From Crotophaga sulcirostris (taxonomy: Eukaryota; Chordata; Aves; Cuculiformes; Crotophagidae): a DNA stretch of 64,000 nucleotides. Below, piece after piece: positions 46,801 through 58,200 of the stretch. The notes below the pieces were generated by a model, which ran no database searches, was not told where the DNA came from, and saw only the letters and a list, made by a program, of their open reading frames with translations. Where the stretch lies: the NCBI GenBank assembly GCA_013397455.1, contig VYZB01000122.1, positions 1,386,032 through 1,450,031 of the forward strand, given 5' to 3'. Position 1 is the stretch's first letter. Each line of letters begins with the position of its first letter. The translations under genes were made by a program, and so were the position numbers.

Positions 46801-49800
46801 TATTTCCAACTCCAAGTCAATTTAATGACAGTTGAAGTGTTATAGTTGCTTGAAATAACAACCCAAGTTAGACTGCGTACCCACTGTTCCTACCAAATCT
46901 ATAACCTTCTCTACATCCCCCCAGCTCCCCTCTTTCTGGCATTGCAACCCCAATTAGTACCGTTCTGCTGTCTCCGTTCCCGTTCACATGTCTAAGCTGT
47001 GGAGTTTTGTTTTGTCATGAGCATGGGCTTTTCTTAGTTTAAAAGCTGCCTGGGGAATTCACTGCATGAAAAGGTCCAGGCAAACCCTCCTCACATTTGT
47101 ACACCATCTGGAGTCCTGTCACATGCAGTTTTGAGCATAAGGTGGTAAATGCTGAAGGGCCTTTGTCCCATTAGACTTCAATTTGCATGTCCTTGCTCTT
47201 TAAGTGTCTCTGCTTCCAAGAAACATATCTGGAGGTCTCTAGCCTTTCTTTCAGACACATTCAGCCCATCCTCTATCCCTGATCTGGTGCTCTTGTTGAA
47301 GGGTAACTGAGGAGTGCACTAGCTCACTTTCAAAGCATTGCACCCAGATCATGAGCATCCCCAAAATTCAGTGAACTATTCCAGCTGGCTCATGACAAAA
47401 CAGTCTCCTTATCTCTCAGAAAAAAAATCCAACAGCAATAGCCAGGAATAAAACATTTCACGTTGTAAAACTGAAATCCTTACGTAGTTTGCATTACATG
47501 GAGCCTGATGGCTAATACGTGCAACAGCCTGCACAGTCTCTGCTCTGACATTAGTGCGTCTTGGACTTCTGATTTCAAAACTAGAGCTGTTGCTAAGATC
47601 TTTTCAGGCAAAACCAGCCACCTTTGCTCCTCTTTTTCTGGAATTTGGAGGTCGCATTTCTTGTGACTTTGCAAAATGGATTTGTTGGATATGACTCTCT
47701 CACCTGCACGTGGGCTGAGCCTCTACTCGTGCTGCTTTTATGCTCTCTTGCTTTTCTTGGGTAATGACAGTAACTAGGGATGCCAAGATAAAGTTCTTTT
47801 TGTGCCGTTTGGTTTTATTGCCAACATTGCAGAATATGTTTCTCAGTCTTAGGTTGGTTGCAATTTATTTTGCTTTCACCATCTTTGGTACCGTCACATC
47901 CCACCAGGTCCATACAGGTACTCCCTCTAAACACAGACAATACCATTCACATGTCTGTAAAACACATCTGCAGTTAACTGAAAACCAGCAAAAACATCTG
48001 AGCTAAAACCTGAAGGCACCCTCTAGTGTCATTCAGGTTGGCATCTGCTGTTTGCAGACCCAGAGCAAAGGGCTGCTTTCAGTCTCCCAGGTGTCCTCCA
48101 GGCTTCTGGACAGGTTCAGCTTTCCTGGAGATTTCAAGTGCTCCTTCATGCTTTCCAGGCTGTTTCTCTAGGCATTTTGGTGGTGGTGGTTTTCAATTAT
48201 TTTCTTTTGTTGGGTTTCTTTTCCCTACTTGCACAGCAAGTTCAGTGATCATGGGAGAGACTTGACAGAGATAAGCAGCCTGAAGTCTTTCAGTTGTACT
48301 TGATCATTAAACAGAAGAGTGGCCCACCACTACCAGGGCCAAGCATATTTAGCACCTGTTCTCCTGCTGCTGAGGGCACTACTATCACTGATACAATTAT
48401 TTTTGCTACTGCAGATGTACAGAAGGGTTTGCAGGAATGTTTCCTGCCTCTCTACTTTTAAAGTATATTTTCTTTTTTAGATTTTGCCCCGCAGGACAAA
48501 TTCTGCAGTATTTCACAGCTAAAAATGCTCTACCCCTTTCAGAGAAACCCAATTTGTTTCCATTTAAAGAAGATTTTACTGCCCTTTTTATTTACATTTG
48601 CAGTTTCAGCTGCCTTTCTTGTCAAAGCAGGTGGATTCTGTGGAAGCATAGGAGACAGAAGTGTCTGATGCCTAAAAAAGTAGAACAGTCTCTCCTCTTG
48701 ACATCCAATGGAGAGAAGAGTTTAATAAAACAGATCCATGGAGCATCTCTTATTTTGATCTATTGTTTTTCCTGTTCTTCCTTTATACTGTGCTCTTTAT
48801 TTAAGCCAGTTTATTCATTGTTCACAAGTGAGGAAGATTAGGTCATTGAGGAACTGCATTGAGGATCTGGTTTAATTGCCCCCAGTTTCTGGATAGGAAC
48901 TCAAGACAATGTTTTATTAGTGAATTCTGAAAATTGAACTGGGCCCTTACTGCATTCAGTCAGGTCCTGACACAAGGCTTGCACACAGATATCACAAAAC
49001 AAGAATGTTGCAGAAGTGGTATATCCTGTAACCCAAGGCACCTGCATTTACAGAGAGCCACAGGATGCGCGGACTGTCTTGTTGCATTATCTAGGTATGA
49101 ACTGACACAAAAGCATGTCAGATTGCCCAGGAATTCTTGATGCTGACTCGGGTAGGAGAGTAAGTTTATAATACAAAGCATTTAAAATTTAGCAGATTTT
49201 GTAATGCATTTCCCCCTAGCAGAATAGAATACAGCTTCTGAAATTTCTTAGTTTTGTTCAAACTGCTCAGATTTTACAGAAACGGTACTAGTTTGTAGAG
49301 GCTACAGGGGAAACAATTACATGTCTTCCAGAAATGTCAGTAGCAATTAAAGTCTCTCCAAATCAAAGTTCCAGCAAAACATTTCTTATAGTTGTGGCTT
49401 CACGTGGAAGTAATATGGTAGGTGAGTTTCCAGTCTTCCCTTTTAATTTATAGATTCAGCTCTAGGAATAGCTCTTGGCAGCATTATTGTGCAGTATCTT
49501 CTAAAGTCCCACATCAGGAGTGTCTCGTAGTACAATATCCATGTTTAATATGAGGCTCATCAAGAGAAGAAAAACAGAACGGGAAAACATGTCCAAATCT
49601 TCAAGGCTTTATCAAACTGGAAACTCAAAGTTTAAAGAAAAGCCTCTTTCATACAGTGGCTAAAAGTGTCACCTTAGAATTTACCTTGTCTTGTTAAATA
49701 CAAGAGTAGATACAATGAGGAATTAGAGAGAAAATAGCAATGACCCCCTGTAACTTCTATAAATTTGGCTGTTGAAAGCCTAGGTTTCCTATCAGAGTAA

Positions 49801-50494
49801 GAAGTTGTAAACAATTAGTGTATTCATACAAAACCATGCACATTATCACAACCTAGGGCTTAGTTCTTGTTTTCCAATTAGAAAATATTTTCCAACCATT
49901 AGAATGAGGACTTCAGTTGTGCTACTGGAGATTTTACTGGTCATGCTTCATTGTCTTTCAGTATCATGGAGCTCAACTGTGGCAGTAAAGGTCCTCAAGC
50001 TGCTCTAATATAAAAGCAAAAGAAAAATTACTCCATATAGTGGCAGATAATAATAAGAAACAGTAAAAGTTGACAGATGTGACCAATGGAGAGATATAGA
50101 CTGAAGAAAAAGTTTACATGAAGGAAACTTACAAATACATCAGCTTAATGAAGTCCATCAACTTTCTTTTGTGAGCCAAAATCTGTGCATTGAAGGAACT
50201 GAATAGCAACCTGTCCTGAATTCATAATTGCCACAGTTAAGGAAGCAGAAATAAATGCATTTGCATTTATGGAAGTTACCTTCCACCGCCTGCCCTTTGA
50301 AGTCTTTGCCCTTGTAGAAAGTGACAGTAATACACTGTGAATTAATTCCCTTCTTCCACATAGGAAAGAGAATAACTGTGCCAGAAAACAAACAAACCAA
50401 CCCAAGTCATACTGTGATTAGCAAATTATACACAGAAAGAATCTCTTCCTGTCTTCAGGGATTAGCTGACAAGTATTTCTCTTGATGTTACGCT
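43813..50494. other. Intergenic DNA, no gene recognised
   Basis: This block is A+T-rich, notably 44640-45480. The longest open frame (48437-48841, +, 134 codons) has runs of Phe, Ser and Leu, no recognisable domain and no splice context, so it is treated as chance. No repeat family was recognised. Confidence 0.7.
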
Positions 50495-50575
50495 AATTGG
50501 TGGATAGGCTTATGTCTGGGCTGGATGACCTACTTAACTCCATGTCATTCCCAATGATTTCCATTAATCTGGAAT
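50495..50575 (+). mobile_element. Probable CR1 LINE 3' tail fragment
   Basis: The words GGGCTGGATGACCTACTTAA and, after a few bases, TCATTCCCAATGATTTCC resemble the conserved CR1 3' untranslated end, which reads roughly "ggactagatgacctc...ggtcccttccaacc" before its short tail repeats. It is short and diverged; boundaries are uncertain. Confidence 0.45.
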
Positions 50576-51014
50576 ATGCAAAATAATTTCTATTTTTTTG
50601 TTTACATTTTGCTGATTATGGAATAAATAAAATTTTCCCTTGCTTACATTTTATAGACCAGTGGTAATGAGATCTCCCAACTACTCTTTACTATATGATG
50701 TATTAAGAATGTATGAAATGTCTGATGGGTTCTGAATAACAGTCAATCTCTCAGAGGTGGCACATGACTGTCATTGTCTGCTGCCCACCCTCCTTGTACC
50801 CCTCCAGCATTCAGGACTGTGTGTAAGAGATTCTAGAGGGTACACAGCCTTGCTTGTTTCCTTTAACATGTGTGCATGAACCTGCAGACCTTGAATTTGA
50901 CTACTCCCTCTTCCCTTTGGACCTGCTGAGTGTCCACAGGATCTCTACAACATCCCACAGCAACAAACCCTAGATGCTCACCATGCACAGCCCAGAGAGG
51001 TGCTTTTCCCCAGT

Positions 51015-51410
51015 GCCAGTACTTCATGGAAACTCATTAACAGCCCAGTTCTGCGTTTGTTTCATCTTCTACCTGTAAGATTTCGTAGACCTCAGTTGTA
51101 TCCCCTATCCATCTCCTCCTCTGCTCACTGAAGAGCCACAGTCTCTTTAGCAGCCTCTCATGAACCAACCTCTGCATCCTTTGGATTGTTGTAGTTTCTC
51201 TTGTCTGTACCTTCTCTAAAATCACCATGCCCTTCTTCAGATGTGGCATTTTCAATACTTTTCCTGATGATACCCAGAGCCTTGTTGGCTTTTCTGGCTG
51301 CTGTTGCACAGCAGGCCACTGATTTTGGAAAATGGTCAGCAATGGTTCCAAGATCTCTTTCCTGAGCTGTAGCTGTCTGTCCTGAGTTGCAACAATAGTT
51401 CATGTTCCTT
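51015..51410 (-). mobile_element. CR1 LINE fragment (C-terminal part of reverse transcriptase ORF)
   Basis: On the minus strand this encodes recognisable CR1 ORF2 C-terminal motifs in two frames. One frame reads ERDLGTIADHF, then ARKANKALGIIRKSIEN. The other reads ILEKVQTRETTTIQRMQRLV, then LLKRLWLFSEQRRRWIGD and EVYEIL. In an intact CR1 these motifs are in one frame and separated by about 40 residues containing the YSALVRPHLEY-type block, which is missing here. The copy therefore carries an internal deletion plus a frameshift and is dead. It lies in the opposite orientation to the tail fragment at 50495, so the two are separate insertions or a rearranged copy. Confidence 0.82.
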
Positions 51411-54400
51411 TATCATATCTTCTCTTACTACTCTTTCCAGTAATAGCATGGATGTTTGGAACTCCCTTCACACAGACAGCAGCTCCAGCTCTCTGATCTC
51501 CTGTTGCTGTCCTCAAGCCAACCACTTCTACTTCACTTATGGTCCTTTTGAAGTGAAATAATAAAGCCTGATTGGGCTAACCAATGGAAAGAGAGCGTGT
51601 CATTTCTGAAATATTTTTTATATTGCACTTAATTTTTCTTTGTATAGTCTAAGTTCCTAATCAGTAATCTTATTTGGTATAGAAACTATGTGTCCTGTGA
51701 CATGCAAAGTATGCCTTTAGTTTTTTCATCTTATAGTTCAAAATTATTCTCATTTTTTAATAAATTTCAGCATATCTAGAAAAAATGTAGTATTGTATTC
51801 TTTGGGTGTTACCAAATAATAGATCTAAACAAGTAAGAAATGTCTAAACTAGTAAATATTTTTAAGGGATAGGAAGTCATGACAGGTTTTTGAAGATGGA
51901 AGTAAAAATGGGTTACAAAAGCATATAGAATTTTGCCAGGACAAAGAGAGAGAGAGAAGAATTGATTTGAGTCTTGGATATAATGATCTGTAGTGAACTT
52001 TAATTATTGTTTTCCAAGGAAGGTTGAGAGCTCTAAAAGTACTGATAAATGATAACCTGAAAAGCAAATCAAAGGTGTTTGTGTTTTCACTGGTTTTTTT
52101 TCTCTCTTCTGTAGAGCTTTGTAATTTCTTGTAATATTTATATAGTATATTATGTATTTGTGTACTACATATGTGTGTTGCATATTTACGTAAATGTAAC
52201 TCAGCATTTGTGTATAATGTTTTCTAATTATATGTTCATAATATACAATTCATAAAATATTAAAAAATATGTAAAGTTTTTCTTTGGATCACAGTCTTAC
52301 AAAAGGTGGCAAGCAAGACAGATTTTCTGTCTGCCTCAGGAGAAAACATTATGAGGAGGGCAGTTCAACCAAGTACCTAGATAAAAAGACCCATTTCTTG
52401 CTAATACTGAAACAGCATCTAGAATACCAACATAACTTCCTACTTTGAGTCATCTTACAAACCTTAGTGAAGAAAATCCTAGTCTTTCCACATCACAAGA
52501 TTTTTCTCCAAATGACCTTCACTCATCAGCTGCTCTTTTGCATGAAGGAATCTCTGAGTAGAGGCAACATTGATAGCCTTGCTTTCCCTAAACACCAACT
52601 ACCAAAAAAAAAACCCTCTAAGATGAGTTGCCAGCTGGGCTTTTCTTTTGTTCTGGTGCTGCTCTTTGATTAGTAGTTCTCCTTCCTTTCCTGTCTTCCC
52701 TGTGGCACCTTTAAACATCTGTTGCATTAAAGAGATCACATCATGGAGCATACTGGAGATTGGCCTTAACCCCCACTATCTCTTAAAGGAAAAAGACTGC
52801 CTGCCTTATTGCAGGGACAAGAGGTGTTTTCATTGATATTTTTGATGATTTTAGGAAGCATTCTTTTTTTAATCGGTTTTCTGGGGAAGAAGCAAAGCAT
52901 GATCTGTATTTGAGTCAAGTATAGATCTCCTAGCCAAGGACCAAACATGTACAAATCAATGCTCTTGGCAGCTACATGAATGCGTGTAACTGCATCTCTT
53001 ATTCACTTCCAAGGAAGTTGTTATCCTAGACTTTCATTCAGCATCATGAAAAAGCAAGGCAAATGACGCTGCTGTATCGCAGTGCTCTTTTGCACTCACA
53101 CCTTCATTCTTAAAGAATAAACCAAGGCATTGTGTGTGATGTTTGTTTACAGTGCAATAGCTCTTAGATACTTTAAAATAGCCTGTCTGTGTTGGCTACT
53201 GGGCTGTACAACTTCCATTGTCTGTCTGGCAACTGACTGGTTTCAACGGAAGGCTTTCAGTTTTTAAGACCTTGGACTACCACTCCATGTTTTCCTGTCA
53301 ACTGGAGCAGCTGAATAACCATGGTAGGCAAGCTCATTTGTATGTCACCTATGGAGAATGCAGTTGCAGGCACTGGTGCAATTATTTCAGGAGGCAGAGC
53401 ACAGCCCCAGTTGTGATGGATGCCTTAAAGCACAAAATGTGTTGCTGTCTCTTGAGACAATTCTGTGCTGCAGATTTGGACATTGGGAGCAACAGGTTGG
53501 TGGACAGGGAAACTGGTTAAGTTAGTCTGTAAGTTTACTGACATTAAGTCTAATGAATCTATCTAAATGATGATTAATATATTTGCAGTTGAGAGGGTAC
53601 AGTTTCAGGTCTGCTTTCAAGTGAAGTGTCATTGTTCTGCGATCTCTGGACAGACTGTTGTATCAGAATGTTTTAGCAGGGCTACTAGTAAGCTAATGTC
53701 ATTAATGCTAAGCATTCTGGCAGGTGATGTTTAGCATATTTTCCCTTCATAGTGCTCTGTGGTTGTAGGCCTGTTTGAGAAACATGTCACTTCTCTCTGC
53801 TCCTGAGAAAAAAAAATGAATAAAAAATAAAAATTTGCTTTCAGAAGTGCAAATAATATTTAGCCCCGTAATGTTATGAAGGAGACAAAAGCCAAAAATG
53901 AGACTTGGCAATGTAGATTCCAGGACACTGAGATGTAACTAATGTGGTTCTCAAGCGTATTCTCTCTTGCTCATTGATGTTCGAGTTATGCCTACACTGT
54001 TCTTTGTAGTAAATTTTAGGACCATGTACCAAGCAGTAAACATCCAGCTGTTAATTGTGTCAAATATGCAGTTAAACCAAATGAGTAATTCGAAGTCTTT
54101 CTAAATAACCTCAGTTTTGCAAGAAAACACCTATCTTTTACCACAAATATAAAGCAGAAAAGAACAGAGCACAGCTATACATTAATAAAAAACCCTAGTT
54201 CCATCTCTCGGCATTCCTTTTATATATATATTTTTCTTTTCATATGGGATGTTGTCTTCATATCTACCTGTAGCATGATTATCTTGTTTCAAAACTGAAA
54301 TTCAAAACTATAAGCATGTAACGTTCTATAACTACAGTGACCAAGTAAATAACATCGCTAGTGAGAAAGGCAAATCAGACATAATTAAAAAAAATGCTGT

Positions 54401-54702
54401 AATGTACTGTGTTGTGCGTATGCATCTGTGCCATGGAGCCACAATAAGTTATGTACAGCTGTAAATCTACAGGTTATTCCCCTTATGTCCAGGTGACAGA
54501 ATCCTGGGCATTTCCAAAAGAGGACCTGTGTCTGTCTCCCAGCTATGAAGTGGCTCTTACATGCAGTAGCAGGTGGCATGAAGCCACATGTGTTTATACA
54601 TTTATGACTCTAATATCATGCTAGGCTAGCGAACAACAAATGATGCAAGGACATTTTCTGATTAGAGTGATTTACTAGGAACTGTGTATAAATAGTACAT
54701 GC
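51411..54702. other. Intergenic DNA, no gene recognised
   Basis: A+T-rich with a short GA run at 51945-51957. Open frames are short and unsupported. The first bases may extend the CR1 fragment to the left of this block, but similarity is lost. Confidence 0.7.
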
Positions 54703-54707
54703 AAAGT
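54703..54707. repeat. Target-site duplication AAAGT (left)
   Basis: These five bases directly before the LTR are repeated exactly at 55272-55276 after it, as expected for retroviral integration with a 5-bp stagger. Confidence 0.9.
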
Positions 54708-54933
54708 TGTCCTGGTCACACCTGGGATACAGTTAATTTTCTTTCCAATTGCTGCTGTGTTTTGGATTTAGTGTGGGAACAATGCAGAAAATACACTGTG
54801 AGGTTTTTTTAACTGTTGCTAAGACATCCAGGATTTTTCAGTTTCCCATGTTTTGCTGCTATACAAGTACAGAGCCGAGAGAGTTAATCCAAACTGGCCA
54901 ATGGAATATTCCATATCATAACATCATGATCAG

Positions 54934-54940
54934 TATAAAA
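54934..54940 (+). promoter_or_regulatory. TATA box of the LTR
   Basis: TATAAAA sits at the position expected for the U3/R promoter in this LTR type, about 230 bases before the ATTAAA signal. Whether it is active cannot be told from the sequence. Confidence 0.6.
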
Positions 54941-55167
54941 GTGGGAATTTGTCTAGGGGGCAGCAGACATGATCCAGGTTCTGTGTTTGGTATTCCGCTT
55001 TCTGCTATCACTGCACTCACTGTGATAGCTGTGTTCACTGATCCGTAATTGCTGCTTTGGACAGGCTGCACAGTCATCGGGTAGTGAGAAACTGCATTCA
55101 GTTGTGCATCACTTGTTTTGTATATTCATTATATCATCATCATCATCATCTGTTCCTTTGTTGTCTT

Positions 55168-55173
55168 ATTAAA
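55168..55173 (+). terminator. ATTAAA polyadenylation signal of the LTR
   Basis: This common variant poly(A) hexamer lies in CTTATTAAACTGTC, a segment well conserved among related bird LTRs as I recall them. Confidence 0.6.
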
Positions 55174-55271
55174 CTGTCTTTACTTTACTTCCCAAATTCT
55201 CCTCCCCATACTGGCAGGGTAGTGGTGAGGGGAGTAAGCGAGCAGCTGCTGAGTGGGGCTAAACCACAACA

Positions 55272-55276
55272 AAAGT
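55272..55276. repeat. Target-site duplication AAAGT (right)
   Basis: Exact copy of 54703-54707, directly after the terminal CA of the LTR. Confidence 0.9.
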
Positions 55277-58200
55277 GTGGATTGAAAAGAGTAAGAGAAA
55301 AATGTTTATATGTATTTATGCATTTACATATTTACGTATCTATGTAAATTGGTGCATGTTTGCTGTCATGCAAGATGGACAAGGAATCACTGTGCACATA
55401 TACCATAGCAGACAGAACACAAAAGGCCTAATAGGTTTATAAAGCTAAACTATGAAAATGGTTTCCTTTTGTCTCAAATCATGAGTCCTGACTCTTAAAG
55501 ATCAAGGATCTGGACTCTCACTGAAAAATTTAAAGCTGCCAGTCAATATATACATTGGAAAACAGAGACAGCGTGGGTCACATTTTTTTCCCCAAATATG
55601 ACTGGGTATTTGAAATTGTTACAAAACACGTTTGCAGATGCAGAAGAGCATAACTGCAGGGTGTTTGGAAATAATCTAAGCGTTCAAAATAAGAATCAAA
55701 GGAATGAAATATAAAAACACCTGAAGAGCATCCAGAGATATGGAAATCTTTGTTATCTGGCTGATTCCACTCGGACATACGAAGTAACCTACCCAGGTCC
55801 TGGATGGATCTCCTGAGAGGTGGTAAGCAGGAGGACTTGACACTGAACACACACCAAATCGAACATCTGAAGATTTGGTTCTCTGAATACAGCCTACAAG
55901 CAACTTAAATGGTACTTGACAAGAAAGAAATGCCTGCAGTCAGGAATGCTCCATGGATCCACAAAGCAGAGAGAATGTGGACAGCATAATATTGAGCAGC
56001 AACTGGAATATCTATTTTCTTAATGATGAGCAGCTACCTATATAAGCTGCTGTTGGAATAACATGTTTCAAATTTGAAATTGCCTGATTAGGTTATGAAC
56101 AGACCCCATGTGGCACACTATTTGGTTATCTTATATATGCTTTTTAAAAATGAAGGAATCACGCTTGGGAAGATTATGCTGCACTTTGAGTAGTTTACCT
56201 TTTGTTAGACATTACAGAAAATAATTTGCAGAGTCCACAGAGACTGCATATTACAGAGTGCATAAGGCAAAGAAATTGATACTGTTTAAAACAATGAAGG
56301 AAAGTGTAGCGAGCTGATCTGAAAACAACAGGAATTTATTTTGATTATATACTACCAATTCTAAATTGCAGAAGAGGGAAGAAGCAAAGGGAAATTTTTT
56401 AGGAATTAAATAACTGAGTGGTGTCTGAGATGAAGAAGAGTAAATGCTCTTGTAAAATTAAAACCTTAATATTATTTGTAAGCCTTTGGTGTGCTAACAT
56501 GTATACATTGCATGGTACATAGAGAAAGCTTAAGTATTAACACCACTTCCAAGGAATACTATTGGCGTGGAAGGAAAACATATTTTGACAATATTAACAG
56601 GGCTGAATTTATAGAGAGAGGACACTAGGTGATGGATAGATTCCTTTCCTCTGAGGGGGGACCAAGTTGTATACTGTCTGACTGGAGATGGGGGTGGGGG
56701 TGTCTTTCAGAAACCCTAACTGCTATAGGACAGAGCAGTCTTTTACAGTTAGCATGGCTTTCCGATAAACTCTCTGGAGTATTTGAGAGGATTCAGGCTC
56801 ACATGCCCAAGAGCCGGGTGGGAAGCATATTTGGAGTTTCTTCTTTTTTTGTTGTACATTAGGGTTTTCCACTAAGGGTCCTGGAGAAAGCTTTGTGAAA
56901 AAAAAATAGCTAAATACAGCCTTTCAGGTTGTCCTTGGTTACTAGAAGTGACTGCTCTCCTCAACAGTACACAAGCCAGGTACATTTAGAAGACACAGTA
57001 TAACTCGGGGAAGAAACTATCCTTTTTTTGTGTCCCGCTCTTTTAGCGCTTCTTCAGGGAAGCTCCACATGCTGTTGAGGAGGGCAGTCGCTTCTGGGAG
57101 CTTAGACTGCTTTGTATGTAAAGCCTGGCTTTCAGACCTCGGTTGTAATCACAAAGCACTAAATCCTTTCTTGGCAGCCCTTGCAATCAAATCCTTCTAC
57201 ATCTCCATTCTCAGTGCCATTGCAAGCAGTGGCAACTGAATAAAGTGGAGAAGACGTTTACTGAGATAAACTTCAGGTCTGCTGGACTGGGTTTCATTAT
57301 GAAGTATCTAGCAGCATTTAAAGAAATTTTTCCCTCTTCAGTATTTTCCCTACTCCTGTAAAAGGCAGTGATTGCTTTAGACAAACAGTAGGTAAAGCCA
57401 ATTCGCAGAAAATGGAAAGTCAGTTTGGGACCCACTGGAGGATTTACCATATAAGTCTGCAGTAGCATCTGCTTGCTGTTTCAATAGCCTTGCCCAGCTT
57501 CCTGCAGGAATCTTGGCTCAAATAATTGTTTAGTCTTCACTACACACAAAAAGGACTTGAATATCTACATGAAGTTAGTGTTAACATGCACTTCTGTCCA
57601 AAGCTGCCGATGAAAGACCTAAGCTGAGACACTGAGTGGCCCCCTGCAATGAAGCGATTGCAGCTTGAAAAGAACAAACAGGACATTCTGTACTTGCATG
57701 CTGCAGTCCTGGAGAAAAGTGAGTGATATGACCACTTGGAAATCAGACATAAATATGAAATCAGCTTGATCAACTTTGTCCTGGGCACTGAGGTATTAAG
57801 AATGTAGCCATTTGTGACTAAAGAATGCTTAAAAATGTCTTTAATTAAAAAAATGCCAGGATAAAAAGTTCTAACCCCTGATGCTACTGGTGGTTCACTG
57901 GAAGGAATACTCATGTTGATTTTCTTGTTTTTATGTTTGCTTTTTAAAAACTACAGGCAGTTGGGTACAAAATGCATTCACAGGAAAGATTTTAGTTTTT
58001 ATCTAAGCTGCAAGGTCATGCCAGTCTAGGTCAGCAACAGCCAGGGTGGCCTGTCACCTTAGCTTGTACCACTGTGCGGTTACTTACGTGTGCAACTGCC
58101 TGGGAATTTAATTTTCCACTATGTGGGAAATCATATAATTTTTTTTAAGTGTCTTCTATACTGGATAGAAAACAACAACAAAAGTTGGTGTTCCTGGAAT

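Larger units (their letters stand above)
54708..55271 (+). mobile_element. Solo LTR of an avian endogenous retrovirus (ERVL-type)
   Basis: This 564-bp element starts TGTCCTGG and ends CCACAACA, giving the TG...CA ends of a retroviral LTR. It is flanked by a perfect AAAGT duplication. Its sequence resembles a large family of bird LTRs: a start with GGGATACAGTTAATTTTCTT, a TATA box (TATAAAA, 54934-54940), an ATC repeat (about 55133-55150), and an ATTAAA polyadenylation signal (55168-55173) before a G+C-richer 3' end. No internal retroviral genes are next to it, so it is what remains after recombination between the two LTRs of a provirus. Its orientation is the same as CTNND2, about 31 kb past the gene's likely end. 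The ERVL-type class is from recognition and could be refined by a library search. Confidence 0.92.

Noticed and set aside
48437..48841. 134-codon open frame on + in the intergenic region
   Set aside because: Low-complexity Phe/Ser/Leu-rich translation typical of T-rich non-coding DNA, with no domain, no splice context and no known relative that I recognise.
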